Of a stretch of 45,642 nucleotides of DNA, positions 1-7,291 are shown one piece after another. The notes beneath the pieces were generated by a model. That model worked only from the letters and a program-made list of their open reading frames with translations, was not told the DNA's origin and did no database searches. Each line of letters opens with the position of its first letter. The first letter of the stretch is position 1. The DNA comes from Verrucomicrobiales bacterium (lineage in GTDB: Bacteria; Verrucomicrobiota; Verrucomicrobiia; Verrucomicrobiales; DEV007): the NCBI GenBank assembly GCA_016795385.1, contig JAEUHI010000004.1, positions 1-45,642 of the forward strand, read 5' to 3'. A program made the translations under genes and the position numbers.

Positions 1-700
1 CCTTCGCGAAGGCGAAGATGAGACCGGGTCCGTAGAAATTCGCGAGCCGTCCCTGTTCGTGCGCCTCGATCAGGACCTTCTTGGCGGCGGGTTTCGTCTC
101 GGCAACCGGCACGACGTTGCCGATGCGGAAGTGCATCGTCAAGGGCATGAGCGGTTTCGATGAAGTCGTGGGGCAGCCGGCCCAGTGGGCGATGTCGCCG
201 TCGCCGGTGCAGTCGATGATCTGTCGCGCCTCGATCCGGACGAGCCCGTCCTTGTTCGCGACGATGACCGCGGCGACGCGGCCTTCCTTCACCTCCACAT
301 CGCAGGCCATGCTGTGGTAGAGCACCGAGAGTTTGTCCGCGTGCTGGAGGATGAGTTCGTCGGTGAGGATCTTGAAATGCTCCACGTTCGGGATCCACAT
401 GCTGCCCCAGTACTTTGTGACGAGCTCCGGTGGCAGGTCGTCGATGTGTTTGGCGCCGTCTTTCGCGATGCCCAGCTTTTGGAGCAATTCGAGGGCGATG
501 CCTTTCACGACGAAGCGTCCGCTCGGCTTGTCGATCAGTCCGTCGAAATAGGGCAGACCCACCGTGGTGATGATGCCGCCGGAAAAGCCGGCGCGTTCGA
601 TCAGGAGCGTCTGGGCCCCGTTGCGGGCCGAGGAGAGGGCCGCGGCGATGCCGGCGCAACCGCCGCCGCAGACGAGGACTTCGGTTTGGAGGGTTTTCAT
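1..700 (-). CDS. FAD-dependent oxidoreductase (C-terminus outside window)
   Basis: The minus strand is open from an ATG at 700 to the window edge, giving 233 codons of an incomplete protein. Residues 11-17 (CGGGCAG) are the GxGxxG dinucleotide-binding turn of a Rossmann fold, followed by a run ending LLIER whose Glu35 would bind the ribose of FAD. Further on, IIDCTGDGDIA resembles the second FAD-contacting segment of the FAD_oxidored/FAD-dependent 2 group. There is no signal peptide, so a cytoplasmic flavoprotein is likely; the substrate cannot be told. It lies 98 bp downstream of the cyclase-family gene on the same strand and might be co-transcribed with it. No Shine-Dalgarno sequence precedes the start. 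The family call is firm and the exact role is unknown. Confidence 0.85.
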   Translation of the reverse strand, partial: MKTLQTEVLVCGGGCAGIAAALSSARNGAQTLLIERAGFSGGIITTVGLPYFDGLIDKPSGRFVVKGIALELLQKLGIAKDGAKHIDDLPPELVTKYWGSMWIPNVEHFKILTDELILQHADKLSVLYHSMACDVEVKEGRVAAVIVANKDGLVRIEARQIIDCTGDGDIAHWAGCPTTSSKPLMPLTMHFRIGNVVPVAETKPAAKKVLIEAHEQGRLANFYGPGLIFAFAK

Positions 701-798
701 GGCGCCGACACTTTAGCAGAAGTTACCCCGGGACCGTGCGGCAAATCCTGTGTGAAAAGCGACGTGTCGAATTGCCTCCATCCGGTCGGGATCGGAGC

Positions 799-1461
799 TC
801 ATTCTCCGTTCCTCGATCCAACCATCGCAAAAGCCCGCACCGGAAAGGTGCAGAAGCCTTTGATCTTCGGAGGCACGGCGTGAAACTGGAAGTCGGTCTC
901 GGGCAGTCCGGCGAGTCCCGTCATGTGTTCCACGATGGGGATCTCGGCGCCGAGCAAGGTGCTATGTACGGGGCGTGTCCCGCCACGGGTGTCGTCGATG
1001 TTGTAGGAGTCGATGCCGACGAGTTTCACGCCGGCTTCTTTGAGATGAAGCGCCGCGTCTGCGGTGAGGAAGGGGTGCCCTTCGAAATACGCGTCGGTGC
1101 GCCAGTGAAGGTCCCAGCCGGTCTGCACGAGCACGGCCTTGCCGCGGAGATCAAGGCCGGAAAAGGCCTCGCGAGTGATGGCAATCGCGTCGCAGCGGAC
1201 GACCACGCCCGCGAGCCCCGCGAGCGAGTCGAGCGGCAGTTCCGACAAGTCCTTGCCCTCGGCGTAGCGATGAAAGGGCGAGTCGAGATAAGTGCCCGTG
1301 TTCGCGACGAGGTCGATCCGTCCGATGTGGAACTCCGTGCCCTCCGCGTAGAGTTGCCGCGACGCCTCACGGCTGAGGTAATCGCAGATCAGGGGGGCCG
1401 GCAGACCGCGATAAGTGATCATGCCGTGCTCGATCGTGTGGCTGAGGTCGATCAGGGGCAT
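799..1461 (-). CDS. Cyclase family protein (kynurenine formamidase-like)
   Basis: A 220-residue protein that begins MPLIDLSHTIEHGM, the usual opening of the cyclase family (PF04199), metal-dependent hydrolases acting on amide or lactone bonds. The metal-site motif, normally HxGTHxDxPxH, reads NTGTYLDSPFH at residues 54-64. Asp60 and His64 are kept, but the first two His are Asn54 and Tyr58. The later segment around GIDSYNIDD also fits the family. Length is normal. The start lies 7 bp after the stop of the upstream PhzF-family gene, so the two are probably one transcript. No signal peptide is seen. Because two metal ligands differ, formamidase activity should not be assumed. Confidence 0.85.
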   Translation of the reverse strand: MPLIDLSHTIEHGMITYRGLPAPLICDYLSREASRQLYAEGTEFHIGRIDLVANTGTYLDSPFHRYAEGKDLSELPLDSLAGLAGVVVRCDAIAITREAFSGLDLRGKAVLVQTGWDLHWRTDAYFEGHPFLTADAALHLKEAGVKLVGIDSYNIDDTRGGTRPVHSTLLGAEIPIVEHMTGLAGLPETDFQFHAVPPKIKGFCTFPVRAFAMVGSRNGE

Positions 1462-1468
1462 GGTTCGT

Positions 1469-2260
1469 TCAATGCATCAACTCCACGCGGCTCATCATCA
1501 CCGCTTTCCCGCGAAGGATGACCCGGTCGCCTTGGACCGTCAAGTTCACTACTCCACCGCGTTCGCTGGCCTGGTAGGCGGTGAAGTCGGACTGCCCGAG
1601 CACTCCCTGCCAATACGGACCGAGCGCACAGTGTGCGGATCCGGTGACGGGGTCTTCGTTCACGCCCGCGGCCGGGGCGAAGAATCGCGAGAGGAAGTCG
1701 TAAGGCTTGCCGTCGCCCCGGCAGGTGACGATGACCCCGCGCACCGGCAGGGCGGCAAGGGCGGTGAAGTTTGGTTTCAACCCGCGCAGCGTTATTTCAT
1801 CCGCAACTTCGACGAGGTAATCCATGCCGTTGAGCCCGCAGGCGGAGACCTCGCATCCGAGCGCTTCGGCGAGACCCTCGGGAACCGGCGCGGGCTCGCA
1901 GGTCTTCGCGGGGAAATCCATCGCGATCCCGTCACCGTCGCGCCAGCAGCGCAACCAGCCGCTTTGGGTGTGGAAGCGCGCCTCCTCGTCCGGCTTCAGC
2001 ACGCCGGTTTCCCAAAGGACGAAGGCGCTGGCGAGGGTGGCGTGACCGCAGAGCTTCACCTCGACTGAGGGGGTGAGCCAGCGGAGCGAGAAACCTCCTT
2101 CGATGGAATGAAGGAACGCCGTTTCCGAAAGGTTCATCTCGCGGGCGACGAGTTTCATCCAGGTCTCATCAGCGGGTTCGTCGAGAAGGCAAACCGCGGC
2201 GGGATTGCCGCCGAAGGGCCGGTCCGTGAAGGCGTCGATGACGTGGAGGGTGGTCGGCAT
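1469..2260 (-). CDS. PhzF family isomerase-like protein
   Basis: A 263-residue protein of the PhzF family, which shares the diaminopimelate epimerase fold. The N-terminus carries DAFTDRPFGGNPAAVC, followed by MNLSETAFL with Glu46 at the position of the catalytic glutamate. The C-terminal half has EDPVTGSAHCALGPYW, the other conserved family signature. The frame is open 36 codons further upstream, but those residues look unrelated and run into intergenic DNA. The ATG at 2260 starts exactly at the conserved family N-terminus, so it was chosen. PhzF itself acts in phenazine synthesis, but most homologues have no known substrate and no other phenazine gene is present. It probably heads a short operon with the cyclase-family gene. 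Confidence 0.9.
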   Translation of the reverse strand: MPTTLHVIDAFTDRPFGGNPAAVCLLDEPADETWMKLVAREMNLSETAFLHSIEGGFSLRWLTPSVEVKLCGHATLASAFVLWETGVLKPDEEARFHTQSGWLRCWRDGDGIAMDFPAKTCEPAPVPEGLAEALGCEVSACGLNGMDYLVEVADEITLRGLKPNFTALAALPVRGVIVTCRGDGKPYDFLSRFFAPAAGVNEDPVTGSAHCALGPYWQGVLGQSDFTAYQASERGGVVNLTVQGDRVILRGKAVMMSRVELMH

Positions 2261-2340
2261 GACGAAGGTGCTCCGATGGTTCAAGTGGTAGCACTGCTCG
2301 CGATGATTGCGAAGTCTGGACGATGCGCAGGATGTGGAAA

Positions 2341-2399
2341 AAGTGGCTACGGCTTCAGCCGCATTCATTGAATCACTTCGGCTAAAGCCGAAGCCACTT
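2341..2399. repeat. Palindromic repeat element, two nested hairpin cores
   Basis: Outer arms AAGTGGCT (2341-2348) and AGCCACTT (2392-2399) enclose two near-palindromic 12-mers, CGGCTTCAGCCG (2350-2361) and CGGCTAAAGCCG (2379-2390). The element lies between the alcohol dehydrogenase and PhzF-family genes. A second element with the same layout is at 5552-5616. It resembles a REP-type element; no associated transposase is in the window. Confidence 0.75.
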
Positions 2400-2436
2400 T
2401 GTCAGGACACCGGAAGCTCGCGGTGAGCCCGTACCG

Positions 2437-3462
2437 TCACACCGGCCGCAACACGCTCTTCACGACCTCGCCCTTGTGCATCTTCTCGAAGGCCTCGTGC
2501 CATTCCGTGACCGGCCAGACGCCGCCGATGATGGGTTTGACGTCGAACTGTCCGCTCGCGAGGAGGGCGATGACGCGCTCCCAGATCGGCCAGTTGTGGC
2601 TGAAGCTGCCTTGGAGGGTGATGTTTTTCTGCACGAGCGGATCGATGTTGAAACCGAGCGGCTGCGGTCCCCAGCCGACCTTGCTGATCCATCCGGCGGG
2701 GCGGACGAGATCGAGGGCGATCTTCAGCGTGATGCTCGCTCCGGCCGCGTCGATGACGCCATCACAGCCGAGTCCATCGCGCTGCAGGGCCCAGGGTTTG
2801 GCGTCGCCGATGATGACCTCGCAGCCATAGCCGCGCGCGATCTCGAGGCGGTGGGCGTCCTGCTCGAGCCCGACGATGGCGACCTCGGCCCCGCAGAGTT
2901 TCGCCATGGCGGCACAGAGGATGCCGATGGTGCCGGGTCCTAACACGACGACACGATCACCGGGCTCGATGCGCGCGTTTTTGACGACGGCATTGTAGGC
3001 GACACAGCAGGGTTCGGTGAGGCAGGCCTGTTCGAAGGGGAGGTGGTCCGGCACGTGGTGGAGGATGCGCGAGGGGACGCGGACGTATTTGGTCATCGCC
3101 CCGTTGACGCCGTAGCCGAAGCCTTTGCGGGTGTTGTCGAGGTTGTAGAGCCCACGGCGGGTCATGGGATTGTCCTTCGAGATGATCGCGGCGGTCTCGG
3201 AGACGACACGGTCTCCTTCCCTCCAATGCTCGACCTCCTTGCCGACTTCGACGATGTGGCCACCGAACTCGTGGCCGAGGACGACGGGGTAGTTGACCGG
3301 CCAAGAATGATCGGCGGTCCACTGGTGGAGGTCCGATCCGCAGACGCCGACATTGGCGACTTCAAGGAGGACGTCCTCGGGGCCGATGGAGGGTTTGTCG
3401 ATCTCGCGGATTTCGACGGAGTATTTGTCAGGGGCGTAGTTGACGACGGCGGGGGATTTCAT
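2437..3462 (-). CDS. Zinc-type alcohol dehydrogenase family protein (MDR superfamily)
   Basis: A 341-residue medium-chain dehydrogenase/reductase related to sorbitol, threonine and 2,3-butanediol dehydrogenases. Catalytic zinc ligands are visible as Cys41 (VGVCGSDLH), His64-Glu65 (GHE) and Glu150 (LTEPCC). The NAD(P)-binding turn is GPGTIG at residues 175-180. The lobe that normally carries four cysteines for a structural zinc, about residues 87-120, contains none here. It is therefore probably a structural-zinc-free member that oxidises a polyol or secondary alcohol. Length is typical and there is no signal peptide. It is transcribed away from the GxxExxY cassette. The family is certain; the substrate is not. 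Confidence 0.9.
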   Translation of the reverse strand: MKSPAVVNYAPDKYSVEIREIDKPSIGPEDVLLEVANVGVCGSDLHQWTADHSWPVNYPVVLGHEFGGHIVEVGKEVEHWREGDRVVSETAAIISKDNPMTRRGLYNLDNTRKGFGYGVNGAMTKYVRVPSRILHHVPDHLPFEQACLTEPCCVAYNAVVKNARIEPGDRVVVLGPGTIGILCAAMAKLCGAEVAIVGLEQDAHRLEIARGYGCEVIIGDAKPWALQRDGLGCDGVIDAAGASITLKIALDLVRPAGWISKVGWGPQPLGFNIDPLVQKNITLQGSFSHNWPIWERVIALLASGQFDVKPIIGGVWPVTEWHEAFEKMHKGEVVKSVLRPV

Positions 3463-3480
3463 GGGGGATCAATTCAAAAA

Positions 3481-3520
3481 AATCTGCGGCCATCTGCGGA
3501 TATCCGCGGCCATCTGCGTT
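3481..3520. repeat. Left inverted-repeat arm of GxxExxY cassette
   Basis: A 40-bp arm that starts AATCTGCGGC and ends CATCTGCGTT. It is the inverted partner of 3929-3968 with three mismatches. Confidence 0.85.
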
Positions 3521-3525
3521 GAAGT

Positions 3526-3912
3526 TCAAAACACACTATCATTGCCGGTCGATCGCGCCACGCGCTTCACTTCCAGTTTGGGATTTTTGAAGTTAATAAC
3601 GAAACCAAGCTCCAAACGTGAGATGCGGAGGTAGTTCAGCATTTGCGCAATTTCGTTCTCCCCGATCACGTCAATCGATTTGGCGTCCACCAGAATCTCT
3701 CCGTTCACAGTGATATCGGGAATGCAGTCGCCGACGATCTTGTCGAGATAACGGATGGGGTAGGGCCTCTGCTGTTCTGGAAAAAAGCCGCTTCGTTCCA
3801 ATTCAATCACCAGTGCGTTTTCGTAGGGTTTCTCGCGAAGACCGGGACCGAGGGAATTATGAACTCGCATGGCGCATCCGATCAGAGCGTAAGTGAGTTT
3901 GGAGTCAGCCAT
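3526..3912 (-). CDS. GxxExxY family protein, PD-(D/E)XK nuclease-like
   Basis: A 128-residue protein with the defining motif GLREKPY at residues 24-30 (Gly24, Glu27, Tyr30). Further on, Pro65-Asp66 followed by VDAK (Asp76, Lys78) has the spacing of a PD-(D/E)XK nuclease core, a relationship proposed for this family. The length is normal. The gene fills almost all the space between two 40-bp inverted repeats, unlike its neighbours. The function of the family is not established. A small nuclease helping a repeat-bounded cassette to move or persist is a guess drawn from the context. The start is the only good ATG before the right arm, and no ribosome-binding site is visible. Confidence 0.9.
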   Translation of the reverse strand: MADSKLTYALIGCAMRVHNSLGPGLREKPYENALVIELERSGFFPEQQRPYPIRYLDKIVGDCIPDITVNGEILVDAKSIDVIGENEIAQMLNYLRISRLELGFVINFKNPKLEVKRVARSTGNDSVF

Positions 3913-3928
3913 GGGTAAGGGAAAGTCT

Positions 3929-3968
3929 AACGCAGATGGCCGCGGAGATCCGCAGATGATCGCAGATT
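3929..3968. repeat. Right inverted-repeat arm of GxxExxY cassette
   Basis: A 40-bp inverted partner of 3481-3520. Its outer end overlaps the stop codon of the HUMPS-family gene. Confidence 0.85.
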
Positions 3969-4674
3969 AAGACTGAAATGTTTTCGCCACCTCCTGCGCA
4001 TGCACCGCCTCACAAATCATCCGCAGCGACCCCTCCAAATCCCCGTCCGCCGTCTTGAACGCATCGGCATCGATCGTCAGCGGTGCGCCCAGCACCACAA
4101 GCGGCGCCCCATACCGCGGACACTGGATCGCCTGTTCGAGAGTCAGTCCGCCGACCGCTTGCACCGGCACTTTCACCGCCTGCACGACCTCGCGCAACTG
4201 ATCGAGCGGACTCGGCATGCGGTGACCGGCGGCGGCGATGCCTCTTCGTTCGTCGTAGCCGATGTGGTGGATGATGTAATCGCAGCCGAGGTCCTCGAGC
4301 CACTTTGCGCCGGCGACCATGTCCTCGCAGATCATGTTGTCGCCCATCACCTTGCAGCCGAAGTCGGCGCCGGCCTTGACGACGCACTTGACCGTCTCGG
4401 CGTGGGCGCGGGCCATCACGACGACGTGGGTGGCGCCGGCCTTGGCCATCATCTCGGCCTCGAGGTAACCGCCGTCCATCGTCTTGAGATCGGCGACGAT
4501 GGGCGTGTCGGGAAAGGCGGCGCGGAGGGCGCGGACGCCGTGGAGTCCCTCGGCGAGGATGAGCGGGGTACCGGCCTCGAGCCAGTCGACCCCGGCGCGC
4601 ATCGCAAGAGCGGCGGTTTCGAGGGCTTCGTCGATGTTGGTGAGGTCGAGGGAGATCTGGACGATGGGTTTCAT
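3967..4674 (-). CDS. Orotidine 5'-phosphate decarboxylase/HUMPS family protein (hexulose-6-phosphate synthase-like)
   Basis: A 235-residue TIM-barrel protein. The sequence VADLKTMDGGYLEAEM places Asp62, Lys64 and Asp67 in the DxKxxD active-site signature shared by OMP decarboxylase, 3-hexulose-6-phosphate synthase and 3-keto-L-gulonate-6-phosphate decarboxylase. Glu33 (WLEAGTPL) is also typical of the sugar-phosphate branch. LEAEMMAKAGA resembles hexulose-phosphate synthases more than PyrF. It probably does a metal-dependent aldol or decarboxylation step on a sugar phosphate. No isomerase partner is beside it. A PAS-AraC regulator starts divergently within about 70 bp and may control it. The stop codon abuts the inverted-repeat cassette. 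Confidence 0.85.
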   Translation of the reverse strand: MKPIVQISLDLTNIDEALETAALAMRAGVDWLEAGTPLILAEGLHGVRALRAAFPDTPIVADLKTMDGGYLEAEMMAKAGATHVVVMARAHAETVKCVVKAGADFGCKVMGDNMICEDMVAGAKWLEDLGCDYIIHHIGYDERRGIAAAGHRMPSPLDQLREVVQAVKVPVQAVGGLTLEQAIQCPRYGAPLVVLGAPLTIDADAFKTADGDLEGSLRMICEAVHAQEVAKTFQS

Positions 4675-4740
4675 GTCGGGGGGACTGCGCGGGGCTTGCC
4701 AACGATGACAGAAGCGGCGAGGTTCGTCGCGACAAAAGCT

Positions 4741-5541
4741 ATGGGAAATGCGTCACCCTTGAAACCGCTCGGAAGACGGGAGCGACCGGCTCCGGAGATC
4801 CGCCGGTGGGAGCGCCGCCGCGAGACCTGGGTGGCCTCGATCGATCCGACGAGTCACTTCCACCGGCTCTTCGATCATCTCCCGGGTCTCCATTTTTTTG
4901 CGAAGGACCGTTCCGGCCACCTCATGTTTGCGAGCCGCGGACTGCGCGAGCGCTACTCGATGCGCGACGAGTCGGAGATCCTCGGTCTGACGGATTTTGA
5001 TCTGAATCCCGATCTGATGGCGAAGGCCTACGTCGGCGACGACGGGCAACTCCTCGCGGGCGAGGTGGAGGTGATCGAGCGCATCGAGCTGTGGTGGGAC
5101 AGCCAGGGGATGCCGGATTGGTTCATGGTCACGAAGCTGCCCCTTCGCGACCGGAAGGGAAGAATCGCGGGGGTGATGGGTCTCTTGCGGCGTCCGGATG
5201 AAGCGGACCGCGAGCTGCCCGTCTTCCAGACCGTGGCCCGGGCGGCCGAGATGTTACGGCGCGATTTCGCGAAAGCCGTGACGATCGAGGACGTGGCGAG
5301 GGCGTGCGGCCAGTCACTGCGGCAGTTGCAACGTCGCTTCCAGACCGCCTTCGGGATCTCGCCGCAGGAATTCCTTCTCAAGACGCGCGTGCTCGCGGCG
5401 CAGCGGCTCCTCGAGTCGACCTCGCGCAATGCCTCGGAGATCGCGAAGCTCTGCGGTTTCGTCGATGCGAGCAGTTTTGCCCAGCATTTCCGCAAGCGCA
5501 TCGGCATGACCCCGACCGAGTACCGCGAGCGGATGGGGTGA
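4741..5541 (+). CDS. AraC family transcriptional regulator with N-terminal PAS-like domain
   Basis: A 266-residue protein counted from the ATG at 4741. An in-frame ATG at 4705 would add 12 residues, and neither has a Shine-Dalgarno sequence. Residues of about 40-150 (HRLFDHLPGLHFFAKDRSG onward) look like a PAS sensor fold. Residues of about 165-262 are a two-helix-turn-helix AraC domain (TIEDVARACGQSLRQLQRRF, then ASEIAKLCGFVDASSFAQHF and the typical end GMTPTEYR). The PAS domain probably binds a small ligand. The gene is divergent from the HUMPS-family gene, and a regulator-target pair sharing the 4675-4740 region is likely but inferred. The long open frame upstream to 4000 is antisense to that gene and is not coding. 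Confidence 0.88.
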   Translation: MGNASPLKPLGRRERPAPEIRRWERRRETWVASIDPTSHFHRLFDHLPGLHFFAKDRSGHLMFASRGLRERYSMRDESEILGLTDFDLNPDLMAKAYVGDDGQLLAGEVEVIERIELWWDSQGMPDWFMVTKLPLRDRKGRIAGVMGLLRRPDEADRELPVFQTVARAAEMLRRDFAKAVTIEDVARACGQSLRQLQRRFQTAFGISPQEFLLKTRVLAAQRLLESTSRNASEIAKLCGFVDASSFAQHFRKRIGMTPTEYRERMG

Positions 5542-5551
5542 ATGTGAGGGC

Positions 5552-5616
5552 AATGTGGCTGCGACTTCAGTCGCAGGAGCCGAGGAATCGGATTCGACTG
5601 AAGTCGAAACCACCTT
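5552..5616. repeat. Palindromic repeat element between convergent genes
   Basis: Contains CGACTTCAGTCG (5562-5573) and CGACTGAAGTCG (5595-5606), exact reverse complements, with outer arms GTGG (5555-5558) and CCAC (5610-5613). The layout is that of 2341-2399 but with A-T in place of G-C at the same stem pair. It sits between two convergent genes and could act as a two-way terminator. Confidence 0.7.
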
Positions 5617-5639
5617 GCACAACGATCGACCGAAAGAAC

Positions 5640-6653
5640 TCACCGCACCATCGCAAGCAGCGGACGAAAGGGCAGCAGCCCGAGTGTGGCGAGGGAGCGC
5701 GCGACGAAGACACCGCGTTTGTCGAGGAGGACGCGGTGGAGGACGGCGCCGGCGGCGAGGCGTCGTGAGAATTTCCGATGCAGATTGCGGCGGATGGAGG
5801 CGACGGTTTCGGCCCAGCCGGTCTCATCGCGGCTCCATCGCAGAAGTGGCTCGATCGCGAGTTCGGCCGACTGGAGGGCCATGGTCATGCCATTGCCGGT
5901 GAAGGGCGGAATCATCCCCGCGGCATCGCCCAGCGCGCAGAGCGCGGGATCGCCGTCCTGCCAGCCGAGTTCGAAGGCGGAGACGCCGAGAAAGGAGCTC
6001 TCGTCGATCGTCGCGGCGGAGAGTCGTTCGGCGAGAGCCTGGTTGCCACCGGCGCGCAGGTAATCGAGCAACAGATCGGATCCTTTGCCCGCGCGTCGGG
6101 GATCGAGGCGGAAAAGACCGCAGACATTGACGCGATCCTCCTCCACGGGGGTGAGCCCGACATAGCCGTTTCCACCGAGATGCATCTCCAGTCCCTCGGC
6201 GAGATCGAGGCCCTGGTAGTGCGCTTTCAGTCCGATCCAGGGACCGCGCCTCGGGAGGCGACCGGCGGTCCAGACGAGACCTTCGCGAGGCTGCCGATCG
6301 AGTCGCGAAGACTCGATCACGGTGCCCTCCTTCGCGGCGAGCGATCGGCTGAGACGGTCGTCGAGGAGATGGCGTGAGAGGGCGAGGGCGGGGGCCGGTA
6401 GGGTGAATGTTAGGATTTTTTTTCCTCCCGCATACCAAGTGCCATCGAGATGCCGGCGCGCGTCATGGAAAGCGTCGCTGATGTCGAGCGCCGCGAGCGT
6501 TTCCGGAGTGATGCCGGAGATGAATTCCCCGCAGACGCGGTGCCTCGGGTAGCGCCCGGCCTCGTGCAGGGTCACGGGCACCCCGTGCCGGCGCAGGCCG
6601 TGGGCGAGACCGAGTCCGGCGAGTCCGCCGCCGGCGATGGTGAGCGGTTTCAT
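5640..6653 (-). CDS. FAD-dependent oxidoreductase (geranylgeranyl reductase/UbiH-like)
   Basis: A 337-residue flavoprotein. The start at 6653 overlaps the stop of the upstream methyltransferase gene by four bases (ATGA), and the conserved N-terminus IAGGGLAGLGLAHGL with its GxGxxG turn begins right there. The longer open frame to 6716 is rejected. RVCGEFISG (residues 39-47) is common in geranylgeranyl-reductase-like monooxygenases, and GDAAGMIPPFTGNGMTMAL (242-260) is the second FAD motif. It probably oxidises or reduces a lipid-like or polyketide substrate. Methyltransferase plus this type of oxidoreductase occurs beside type III polyketide synthases in other bacteria, but no synthase is visible here. 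Confidence 0.88.
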   Translation of the reverse strand: MKPLTIAGGGLAGLGLAHGLRRHGVPVTLHEAGRYPRHRVCGEFISGITPETLAALDISDAFHDARRHLDGTWYAGGKKILTFTLPAPALALSRHLLDDRLSRSLAAKEGTVIESSRLDRQPREGLVWTAGRLPRRGPWIGLKAHYQGLDLAEGLEMHLGGNGYVGLTPVEEDRVNVCGLFRLDPRRAGKGSDLLLDYLRAGGNQALAERLSAATIDESSFLGVSAFELGWQDGDPALCALGDAAGMIPPFTGNGMTMALQSAELAIEPLLRWSRDETGWAETVASIRRNLHRKFSRRLAAGAVLHRVLLDKRGVFVARSLATLGLLPFRPLLAMVR

Positions 6654-7291
6654 GGATACCGTGTCGCGACCACCCGTAGCGAACCGCGCCAGTGGCTGGA
6701 TTCGGTTACGCTCCATGCGGAGGAAAGGCCAAGGTCCCGGGCCAGTTCACCTTTCGCAAAGCCGGCGTGGATGCTCACCGGCATGTCGTGACGCGTCACT
6801 TCGCTCATGAAGGGAAGCAAGAGCCGGGCGAGGGCGAGTCCGCCCCGCGAGCGATGGGGCTCCACGAAGAGGATCGTTTCAAACCCGGCGGCGATCCCGC
6901 CGATCCGGCGCAGGCCCTTTTCATCGAAATGGTGGAGGACGAGATTCGCGACGAGGAGGCCTCCTGTGATCGGTTCGCTCGCCGCGAAAAGATCGCCTTG
7001 TTTCCAGTGGATTTCCGATGGCAGCCCCACCGGGCGCGGGGCAAGGTCGCAGCCGGTCGCCGGTCCGTATCGGGCGAGACGGCGCAGGAGATGTCCATCA
7101 CCCGAACCGATCTCCACGATCCCTCGCCCGGCCATCCCTCGTCGTTGCGATACCTGGCGCAGGATCCAGCCCTCGTTGCCCATCAAGGCATTGATCACCC
7201 GGAGGTCGCGTCTCGCCCGCACCGCGCGGGGGTCGTCGGCATCGAGCGAGTCGAGCCATTCGGGCTCGAGCCTGCGGGGGAGGGGATTCAT
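6650..7291 (-). CDS. Class I SAM-dependent methyltransferase
   Basis: A 213-residue protein with the SAM-binding motif I sequence IVEIGSGDGHLLRRLA (the acidic loop EIGSGDG at residues 60-66). It has a later GGLLVANLVLHHFDEKGL segment typical of small-molecule methyltransferases. Both ends overlap neighbouring genes by four bases, so translation is probably coupled. The substrate is unknown. The pairing with the next gene, a lipid-type FAD oxidoreductase, suggests both modify the same small molecule. Confidence 0.88.
   Translation of the reverse strand: MNPLPRRLEPEWLDSLDADDPRAVRARRDLRVINALMGNEGWILRQVSQRRGMAGRGIVEIGSGDGHLLRRLARYGPATGCDLAPRPVGLPSEIHWKQGDLFAASEPITGGLLVANLVLHHFDEKGLRRIGGIAAGFETILFVEPHRSRGGLALARLLLPFMSEVTRHDMPVSIHAGFAKGELARDLGLSSAWSVTESSHWRGSLRVVATRYP

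Larger units (their letters stand above)
3481..3968. mobile_element. Putative 488-bp cassette: GxxExxY gene between 40-bp inverted repeats
   Basis: The left arm 3481-3520 and the right arm 3929-3968 are inverted copies that match at 37 of 40 positions. They enclose one gene, with 5 bp between the left arm and its stop codon and 16 bp between its start codon and the right arm. Each arm repeats the phrase ATCTGCGG. The right arm overlaps the TAA stop of the neighbouring HUMPS-family gene. No target-site duplication and no transposase were found. The mobile nature is inferred from this layout. Confidence 0.55.

Noticed and set aside
1469..2260. Phenazine biosynthesis
   Set aside because: PhzF homologues are widespread without phenazine genes, and no other phz gene is present.
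3481..3968. Classical insertion sequence
   Set aside because: The enclosed protein is not a transposase and no target-site duplication is visible, so only a putative cassette is claimed.
5640..7291. Complete type III polyketide pathway
   Set aside because: A methyltransferase and FAD oxidoreductase of the right kind are adjacent, but no chalcone-synthase-like gene is in the window.
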